Shown piece after piece: positions 1 through 5,289 of a stretch of DNA of 5,289 bases. Each line of letters opens with the position of its first letter. Positions within the stretch are counted from its first letter, which is position 1. The notes below the pieces were generated by a model, which made no database searches, was not told the DNA's origin, and saw only the letters and a list, made by a program, of their open reading frames with translations. A program made the position numbers and the translations under genes. Source of the stretch: CAZAZQ01 sp964489705 (lineage in GTDB: Bacteria; Zixibacteria; MSB-5A5; GN15; FEB-12); assembly GCA_964489705.1 (NCBI GenBank), contig CAZAZQ010000040.1, positions 1 to 5,289 of the forward strand, in the 5' to 3' direction.

Positions 1-1196
1 GTAGCGCTTTCGACAGTGCGAACGAAAGATTTCAGCGTCTCCATCTGTTCGGGGGATAAGCGGTGCTTTTGGTAGAGTTCCTTCATGAGGGCTTTATCGT
101 CAAGCGTGAAGTACTCTTCCAATCCCCATTCACGCGCCAAGTGGGAAAGCTCCGCGTGCTTCTGCGGCTCTTTCGATTTTTTGACAAACTCTTCTTTTTT
201 TGAAGACGTGATTCTTACCGTTCCCTTGTCGCCGACCAAGCTGGTCACTTCCAGTTGCTTGGCGATGCGGATGACTTCCTCGCGCAGGACATCGCGCTTG
301 GCTTTTAGCTGTTTTTGTTCAGTGTCGACTTCGATATATTTGCTTGCCAAAGTGTGTGCCTGCCGCGCCAGACTCTCCGGCGTAGGTTGCTCTGTGTCTT
401 CGTCTTCCTCTTTCAGAAGCTGTTCGTGGAGCTTTGCTGGACAGAGGTGGTAATAGTTACAATACGAGCACAACGGACTTTCGGAGGGAGGGAAGTTGTT
501 CGTCTCTTCGGCGTGCATGATGGCAAAAACGATCGTGCGGATTTCCTCGGAGAGCTCGTCCAATTCTTCGGGACGAAAACGATAGGCGATGACCTCGTTC
601 ATCCGAAGGAAGTACTGAGCGACTTCGATGGTTTCAAAATGCGGAAAGTGCTCCCGTACCGCCAGTTGGTAGAGCCCCATTTGCTGGCGGAAATCTCTGT
701 CCCCTACCTTGGTGAGATGCTGCCCGGTTTTGTAGTCGCAGATTTCGACGACACCGTCGTCTCGCTTCCAGAGCCGGTCGATGCGAGCGTTGAACTTGGA
801 CGGCGTCCCCGGCAACTGAAAATATATCTCCAGCTCCGTGCCCAAGAGCGTCCCCTGCCGGAAAGGTTGATACTGCTCGTAGTGCGAAAGAAGCATCTCC
901 TCGCCCCGGCGGACGTAATCCTCAAGGTCATAGTACTCGTTGGAAACCGTGATGGCGTCGCGGTCGACTTTTTTCCATTCGTCGTGGTACACCGTCAGCA
1001 TCTCTTCTTTGGGAAGCACGATACCGTCAGCGCCGAGCTTGTAGAGTTTGTTCAACACACGATGCACGACGTTTCCGAGGTAGGTATCCGCGGTAATTTT
1101 TTTAGGGACAGCTACCTTGTCGATGTATTGAAACTTGAACTGCGCCGGACAGGTTTGGAACGTTTTGAGGGCGCTGTAGCTGTATTTCGAAAGCAT
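1..1196 (-). CDS. RecB/Cas4-like PD-(D/E)XK nuclease with Fe-S cysteine cluster (3' end outside window)
   Basis: A minus-strand reading frame stays open for 398 codons from the ATG at 1196 to the left edge, so the C-terminus is not seen. The start opens with YSYSALKTFQTCP, the usual N-terminal motif of RecB/AddB-type nuclease domains. Family landmarks follow in order: Cys16; GNVVHRVL with His45; Asp140 in the RIDR motif; Asp154 and Lys156 in CDYKTG (catalytic D...DxK); Gln172-x3-Tyr176, the RecB QxxxY motif; then Cys243, Cys246 and Cys252. With Cys16 these form the expected 4Fe-4S set. Such enzymes cut or resect DNA; stand-alone ones are mostly uncharacterised and may act in repair. Residues 256-398 are a charged, probably coiled-coil extension (about 273-318) followed by a short strand-like stretch, unlike minimal Cas4. 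An AGGAG lies 5 bases before the ATG. It is the second gene after a glycosyltransferase, 26 bp downstream. No cas genes are seen, so Cas4 proper is unlikely. Confidence 0.9.
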   Translation of the reverse strand, partial: MLSKYSYSALKTFQTCPAQFKFQYIDKVAVPKKITADTYLGNVVHRVLNKLYKLGADGIVLPKEEMLTVYHDEWKKVDRDAITVSNEYYDLEDYVRRGEEMLLSHYEQYQPFRQGTLLGTELEIYFQLPGTPSKFNARIDRLWKRDDGVVEICDYKTGQHLTKVGDRDFRQQMGLYQLAVREHFPHFETIEVAQYFLRMNEVIAYRFRPEELDELSEEIRTIVFAIMHAEETNNFPPSESPLCSYCNYYHLCPAKLHEQLLKEEDEDTEQPTPESLARQAHTLASKYIEVDTEQKQLKAKRDVLREEVIRIAKQLEVTSLVGDKGTVRITSSKKEEFVKKSKEPQKHAELSHLAREWGLEEYFTLDDKALMKELYQKHRLSPEQMETLKSFVRTVESA

Positions 1197-1201
1197 AAGC
1201 T

Positions 1202-1206
1202 CTCCT
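1202..1206 (-). promoter_or_regulatory. Shine-Dalgarno of the RecB-like nuclease gene
   Basis: On the minus strand AGGAG lies 5 bases before the ATG at 1196. It fixes the start of the nuclease at the codon just ahead of its N-terminal motif and shows that this second operon gene has its own ribosome entry site rather than relying on coupling to the upstream stop at 1223. Confidence 0.8.
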
Positions 1207-1222
1207 GACTACATAGAGAAAA

Positions 1223-2242
1223 TTACCCTATCGGAGCTTTCTTTTTGGTCAACTGCTCGTACAGCCCCGACAAGAACCCGACGCCTAAGCCGAAGTGGAT
1301 GGTGGGGAAGATGAGTGGACCGTAGAACAGACAGCTGAGGTGTTTTTCTTTGATAGCGAGAAACAGCGAGAAGAAAATGACCACCAGCAAGTACAGCCCG
1401 ACGAGGGTGCGGAAAACCGACGCCACCCCGGCGGAGAAAAGCGACAACACCAAAAGCAACGCAAACCCCGCCACTCCGGCAGCGGCAAGCCACTGGATGA
1501 GTGAAAACTCATTGTGCTTGTAAGCAAAGCGGAATCGTCCCTTGCCGTAGCGCACCATCTGCCGCCAGAGAGCGCCGAGGGTCGAGCGGGGATAGTAAAA
1601 GATTTTCAGCTTTGGCGAGAGGAACGATTTGAGCCCTTTCTTTTTGATGCGGAAATTGAACTCGACATCTTCGCAGGCATCGAAATTTTCATCGAAGTAT
1701 CCTACCTGCTCGAAGACGGAACGGGCGTACATCGCTCCCGATGAGGTCGGGTCTACTTCGCCCTCGTAGTCGGAGTAGATTTCCGAACCGGGCTTGTGCC
1801 CCAGCAGGGAACCGCGGCAGAGCGCCACCGCCGTTTCGAACTCGTTGATGTCCGGCGGGGTGAGCGGTTGCGGACGGCAAAGACAATGAGCGCCGGTGGT
1901 GGTGAAAAGTTCGACGATATCGCGCAGCAGGGTCTTGCTGGGGATGTAGATATGCCCGTCGAGAACCGCAACATACGGGGCGGTGGTGTTCTTTATTCCG
2001 ACGTTACGTCCGGAAGAAGGGCGTCGGACGGGGTTGTCGAGTATCTTGAAAGAGCCGAAACGTTTTTTGAACCCCTCGGCGATTTCGCGGGTGCGGTCGG
2101 TCGAGCCGCCGTCAGCGATGACGATTTCCACCTGGTCCATGGGAAAATCCTGCATGTAGATTTGCTCGAGGGTTTGGTTGATGAATTTCTCTTCATTCAA
2201 CACCGGCATCACAATCGCTAATTTGAATTTCGACTCGCTCAT
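1223..2242 (-). CDS. Family 2 glycosyltransferase with C-terminal membrane segments
   Basis: A 339-residue protein with a GT-A fold glycosyltransferase domain at residues 8-240 and a hydrophobic C-terminus. It begins with KLAIVMPVLNEE, the usual first strand of GT2 enzymes. Asp44 in ADGGSTD should contact the nucleotide sugar. Asp95 in LDGH stands where the metal-binding DxD-type motif is expected, and Glu191-Asp192 in CEDVEFNFR is the usual catalytic-base motif. QMVRYGKGR (228-236) resembles the QxxRW-type acceptor motif. Likely membrane segments are at about 251-273, 278-297 and 306-326, so it should act at the inner face of the cytoplasmic membrane, adding sugar to a lipid carrier or nascent polysaccharide. 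The layout resembles ExoA-like exopolysaccharide enzymes, but donor and acceptor cannot be read from sequence. A weak GAGAA sits 6 bases before the ATG. It is the first gene of a minus-strand pair with the nuclease. I saw no clear promoter upstream. Confidence 0.9.
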   Translation of the reverse strand: MSESKFKLAIVMPVLNEEKFINQTLEQIYMQDFPMDQVEIVIADGGSTDRTREIAEGFKKRFGSFKILDNPVRRPSSGRNVGIKNTTAPYVAVLDGHIYIPSKTLLRDIVELFTTTGAHCLCRPQPLTPPDINEFETAVALCRGSLLGHKPGSEIYSDYEGEVDPTSSGAMYARSVFEQVGYFDENFDACEDVEFNFRIKKKGLKSFLSPKLKIFYYPRSTLGALWRQMVRYGKGRFRFAYKHNEFSLIQWLAAAGVAGFALLLVLSLFSAGVASVFRTLVGLYLLVVIFFSLFLAIKEKHLSCLFYGPLIFPTIHFGLGVGFLSGLYEQLTKKKAPIG

Positions 2243-2282
2243 CCGTGTTTCTCGCGGTTCTCCGTGTACGTTTCGTGGTTGA
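2243..2282. repeat. Degenerate GTG/GTT-rich repeat-like leader
   Basis: The 40 bases before the glycosyltransferase start, read on the plus strand, consist of loosely repeated units of about 7-12 bases with the cores CCGTGTTTCT, CGCGGTTCT, CCGTGTACGTTT and CGTGGTT. The pattern resembles dispersed intergenic repeats with CCGTG...GTGGTT units that I recall from many environmental bacterial genomes; that link is from memory and unproven here. Only one copy is in the window. It also carries the weak ribosome binding site of the glycosyltransferase. Confidence 0.3.
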
Positions 2283-2515
2283 AGGCTCCGCCCGCAGGCT
2301 TCGTTGCCGGGGCATTCTCTTTCGCGGGTAAGCTAAGTTCTTGGGCGGAAAGATGCAACAAGTGTTTGAAGGCAGTGCCGGGGGAAAAGGCGCAACATGC
2401 CTGCGATTGTGGGGAAAAAGCGGTGGGAGAGGGGGAAATGCTGCCCTACACATCCGGAGGGAACTTTCGGTATTGTATTGCGGTACAAGGGGTTGTGAGG
2501 GGCTGTAAAAAAGCA
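2283..2515. other. Non-coding stretch between glycosyltransferase operon and tRNA promoter
   Basis: The two transcription units diverge here, so the promoter of the minus-strand operon should lie in this stretch, but I found no convincing -35/-10 pair on that strand. The sequence is purine-rich on the plus strand with many runs of three or more G. Short frames are open on both strands (2264-2569 plus, 2193-2567 minus), but neither has recognisable protein features and both run into the tRNA promoter region. I call no gene. Confidence 0.5.
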
Positions 2516-2543
2516 TTGACAAGAGGGGGAAAAGAAATATACT
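2516..2543 (+). promoter_or_regulatory. Sigma70-type promoter of tRNA-Asn
   Basis: A perfect -35 box TTGACA (2516-2521) is followed after 16 bases by TATACT (2538-2543), one mismatch from the consensus -10 box. Transcription should start near 2550, giving a leader of about 25 bases before the tRNA at 2576. Strength and position fit a stable RNA promoter. Confidence 0.85.
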
Positions 2544-2575
2544 ACAACGTACTTTTTGGAGTCTCATAAATACAC

Positions 2576-2648
2576 TCCCGTGTAGCTCAGTCGGTAGAGC
2601 AGCTGACTGTTAATCAGCGGGTCACTGGTTCGAGTCCAGTCACGGGAG
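2576..2648 (+). tRNA. tRNA-Asn (anticodon GTT)
   Basis: A complete 73-base cloverleaf. The acceptor stem pairs TCCCGTG (2576-2582) with CACGGGA (2641-2647). The D arm is GCTC/GAGC, the anticodon stem is GCTGA/TCAGC with loop CTGTTAA (2607-2613), the variable loop has 5 bases, and the T arm is ACTGG/CCAGT around TTCGAGT. The anticodon GTT is at 2609-2611 and reads AAC/AAU. The discriminator base is G2648, as expected for tRNA-Asn. CCA is not encoded (CAT follows), so it must be added after transcription. No second copy of its 3' end is present in the window, so use as an integration site cannot be shown. Confidence 0.97.
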
Positions 2649-2958
2649 CATGAGTCAAGGGCTACAAACCTCCCGCGGCTATAGTGCAGAAGAGGTCGGG
2701 GGAATGGGAGGTCAGCGTCAGTTGTTTCCCCGATAAGAAGTGAAGAAATGCGATAGGGCAGGTGAAAGGAGAAATCATATTTTGGGTTTTGTTGATTTTT
2801 ATATTGCTGTAACCTCTTGTTTGATGGCAAGGTTGCTGGTGAGACACTCTTTGTGTACGATTTTAATGTGAGAAGGCCTAATGGGGAGGAGAAAATTCGT
2901 TGGCATACCAAATGCTCGATACTTTCTCCCAATATCGGCAATTTGAGAATGGTTAACC
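2649..2958. other. Gap between tRNA-Asn and nuclease gene
   Basis: 310 bases with no supportable gene. A 7-bp inverted repeat, ACCTCCC (2668-2674) and GGGAGGT (2706-2712), lies 20 bases after the tRNA, but no T tract follows, so it is at best a weak processing or termination structure. Composition turns AT-rich after about 2770, like the gene that follows. A poor promoter candidate for that gene is TTGCTG, 17 bases, TACGAT near 2832-2860. A frame open on the minus strand here (2564-2965) is the antisense of the tRNA plus spacer and is not a gene. Confidence 0.5.
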
Positions 2959-4248
2959 ATGCCAATCCGTCTACCTGAGAGACCGAAAGAAGCTCAATAC
3001 GAGGACTATGTAGCGGCCTGTTTCACTGCTCTTGGATATTTCATTGAGACAAGAGTAAAACTACGGAAAGATTCCTCTGAAGTCCTTGAGCTAGACGTAG
3101 TCGCAACCCCTTCCGGAGATAGGTTTTCGGAACGCGTTCTTGTCGAAGCAAAATCTGGGAAATGGGGATTTTCAGACATCTTCAAAGTATATGGGCAAAG
3201 ATCTTATCTTCGTATATCGCAAGGATGCATAGCCTATCTGGAGAAAATTGTTGAATCACGTGCTGAGGATTTGAATAAAATAGGGAAGGAAACGGCTGTT
3301 TGCTGTAGCCATCTAACTACAGAGCCAGATACTCTATCCGCTTTACCAGATCCTTGCGTGGAGATGGATGATTCTCTGCGAGCCACTGTCCTCTTTATTG
3401 CTTGGTTCCAACAAATCGCACAGAGATTATGTTATGCTCAGTTCATCCACTACTGTAAGACCAAGATTGATGATGAACTTGTTTCCAAAGCTAAGCAGTA
3501 TCAAAGTGCAGTCCAAAAGAGCTTTTTCGAAAGGAATCCGTTAAAGCGCGTCTATCATTTGTATAAGGCGTATCAGGACTGTCCCAACGTGAGTGGAAAA
3601 CTTATCTCCAAATTAGCTGGAGATGATTCGCGTAAGTTATGGGATAAGGTAAACGATACCCACAAATATCCGTGGCTCCAATATGTGATGCTACTCGAAC
3701 ATAGAGCAAGGCTGGCTATCATTAAGGATGCGTTAGCTCATGTTCTTGCCCCCAACAGTGGCGGAGAAACTATTAGAATAGAAGGAAGAACACTAAGCTG
3801 GAACAACTTGCTGGAAGGATTGATGCCGGATGGGTTCCGTAAAGGTATAGAAGAATTGAGAAAACATATGTATGGGACGCGAATCCCATACCTGATGCAG
3901 GTATTTATAGAACTGTTCGGTGGCTTCTATTTTACCGGCGTTGAGGACGACGTAGATCTTCTAGCAAGAATTACAAAGATCCCTAGTGATCGAATAGATG
4001 AGTGTCTCAGCCTTATAGATGTCTTTTTCCCATTTAAGGGAGGTTGGTTTTATGAGCAAGCGAGGGAACTTAGATGTATGAAGATGGTCCCTGGGTTTGT
4101 TCGGGGTACCGGTTGTTTCTTTCGAAAAGCCGTTTATTCAATAGAGAGTTATTCGGATAAGTATCCCGGTATAGGATGGCTTTTGAGTAAGTGGCATAAT
4201 GCGCTGTACAAGGTACTTGAGACAGAACTGAGAGTCCAAGATTACTGA
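2959..4248 (+). CDS. Putative Mrr-like PD-(D/E)XK nuclease with unknown C-terminal region
   Basis: A 429-residue protein. The N-terminal 90 residues match the restriction-endonuclease fold in pattern: a first helix with Glu15 (YEDYVAACFTALGY), then Asp46 in LELDVVAT and Glu63-x-Lys65 in VLVEAKSGKW, giving the D...ExK active site, then YGQRSYL in the following helix. This resembles Mrr-type or other restriction-like domains that read ...D...(E/Q)xK. I therefore infer metal-dependent DNA cleavage; the target is unknown. Residues 95-429 are mostly helical with aromatic patches (FFPFKGGWFYEQ at 356-367) and I do not recognise them; they may bind DNA, a partner or a trigger. There is no signal peptide or membrane segment, so it should be cytoplasmic. 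An in-frame TGA at 2944 makes 2959 the only ATG start here; GAGAA lies 9 bases upstream. It is a lone gene, AT-richer than its neighbours (one sampled line at 3181-3240 is 38% GC against 67% at 4681-4740), suggesting transfer. It could be a defence effector or a decayed island's cargo. Confidence 0.8.
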   Translation: MPIRLPERPKEAQYEDYVAACFTALGYFIETRVKLRKDSSEVLELDVVATPSGDRFSERVLVEAKSGKWGFSDIFKVYGQRSYLRISQGCIAYLEKIVESRAEDLNKIGKETAVCCSHLTTEPDTLSALPDPCVEMDDSLRATVLFIAWFQQIAQRLCYAQFIHYCKTKIDDELVSKAKQYQSAVQKSFFERNPLKRVYHLYKAYQDCPNVSGKLISKLAGDDSRKLWDKVNDTHKYPWLQYVMLLEHRARLAIIKDALAHVLAPNSGGETIRIEGRTLSWNNLLEGLMPDGFRKGIEELRKHMYGTRIPYLMQVFIELFGGFYFTGVEDDVDLLARITKIPSDRIDECLSLIDVFFPFKGGWFYEQARELRCMKMVPGFVRGTGCFFRKAVYSIESYSDKYPGIGWLLSKWHNALYKVLETELRVQDY

Positions 4249-4268
4249 ACAATGCCCTAATTGCCTTC

Positions 4269-4288
4269 TGAGAACTTTTGAGTTCTCA
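4269..4288 (+). terminator. Stem-loop after the nuclease gene
   Basis: TGAGAACT (4269-4276) pairs perfectly with AGTTCTCA (4281-4288) around a 4-base TTTG loop, 20 bases after the stop codon at 4246-4248. It is followed by ATTTAATGTTT, a poor T tract, and the stem is AT-rich, so it is a weak intrinsic terminator or an RNA 3'-end stabiliser. Confidence 0.5.
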
Positions 4289-4504
4289 ATTTAATGTTTC
4301 GCCTTGTTTAACAATAAAGTTGCACACAGAGTTGCCCCCCGACGTTTCGAACTCCCCTCCGGTTAGGTAATCCGGCAAGGATTGATGTTGCAAGCCTACG
4401 TGTGTTGTTTGCCGGGAGCCAGTAGATTTGGAGGGCATCGACGGTTGCACGGTGGTAACTCTAATGGTGCTACGCTTTGATGCTAAAGGTGAGGTTTCAC
4501 ACCG
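4289..4504. other. Unassigned stretch upstream of the recombinase remnant
   Basis: About 215 bases without a supportable gene. A minus-strand frame is open across most of it (ending at 4286) but would start at 4597, inside the recombinase and upstream of a minus-strand terminator-like hairpin, so it is unlikely to be real. The stretch should hold the 5' leader of the recombinase and perhaps remains of its attachment site. The only dyad seen is CCGGCAA (4372-4378) with TTGCCGG (4409-4415), which could arise by chance. Confidence 0.4.
4485..4494 (+). promoter_or_regulatory. Shine-Dalgarno-like site before the recombinase remnant
   Basis: AAAGGTGAGG ends 10 bases before the ATG at 4505. Together they look like the original translation start of the recombinase, although the reading frame from this ATG is no longer the one that encodes the recombinase after the hairpin. 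Confidence 0.45.

Positions 4505-5289
<785 letters not shown>

Noticed and set aside
1..1196. Cas4 of a CRISPR system
   Set aside because: Motifs are shared with Cas4, but there is no repeat array or other cas gene here, and the long C-terminal extension does not fit.
315..1208. Plus-strand frame of 297 codons
   Set aside because: It is the reverse shadow of the RecB-like nuclease, whose minus-strand frame carries all the family motifs and a good ribosome binding site.
2193..2569. Short frames on both strands between the operon and the tRNA
   Set aside because: Low-complexity, no recognisable motif, overlapping the glycosyltransferase start and the tRNA promoter; nothing supports translation.
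2564..2965. Minus-strand frame of 133 codons reading WTRTSDPLINSQLLYRL near its end
   Set aside because: It is the antisense translation of tRNA-Asn plus spacer, a familiar annotation artefact, and it overlaps the tRNA promoter region and the start of the nuclease gene.
4372..4415. 44-bp dyad (CCGGCAA...TTGCCGG) as a serine recombinase attachment site
   Set aside because: Only 7 bases per arm match and the rest of the arms do not; a chance match of this size is expected in a stretch this long.

Overview
The window is bacterial DNA built as a mosaic. Evidence for bacteria: a canonical tRNA-Asn gene behind a sigma70-type promoter, Shine-Dalgarno-led genes, a two-gene operon and a large serine recombinase of bacterial mobile DNA. 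No gene here fixes a phylum. The style (RecB-like nuclease beside a family 2 glycosyltransferase, decayed recombinase, a possible degenerate intergenic repeat) suits an environmental bacterium, but that is a guess.

Left block (1-2242, minus strand): a two-gene operon. A membrane-anchored family 2 glycosyltransferase (1223-2242) is followed 26 bp later by a RecB/Cas4-type PD-(D/E)XK nuclease with an iron-sulfur cysteine set (1196 leftwards, running off the window edge). The two products have no obvious shared pathway; co-transcription is inferred from spacing and strand.

Middle block (2243-4290): a non-coding stretch that begins with a degenerate GTG/GTT-rich repeat-like leader, then a strong promoter (2516-2543) driving tRNA-Asn(GTT) (2576-2648), a 310-bp gap, and a visibly AT-richer plus-strand gene (2959-4248). 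This gene encodes a 429-residue protein with an Mrr-like PD-(D/E)XK nuclease domain at the N-terminus and about 300 residues I do not recognise. A perfect 8-bp stem-loop follows its stop.

Right block (4289-5289, plus strand): about 215 bp without a recognised gene, then a GC-rich, decayed large serine recombinase. It keeps a plausible start and Shine-Dalgarno, but the segment that should carry the catalytic serine is missing and a 10-bp hairpin with a terminator-like tract (for the minus strand) sits in its place. Two conserved CAG glutamine codons are TAG, and one base is missing at about 4963. The remainder of its recombinase domain is intact to the window edge.

Taken together, the tRNA, the AT-rich orphan nuclease and the dead recombinase look like the edge of an integrated, partly decayed genomic island. 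The nuclease is the best candidate for an undescribed (possibly defence) function; the window shows no methyltransferase, helicase or other partner for it.
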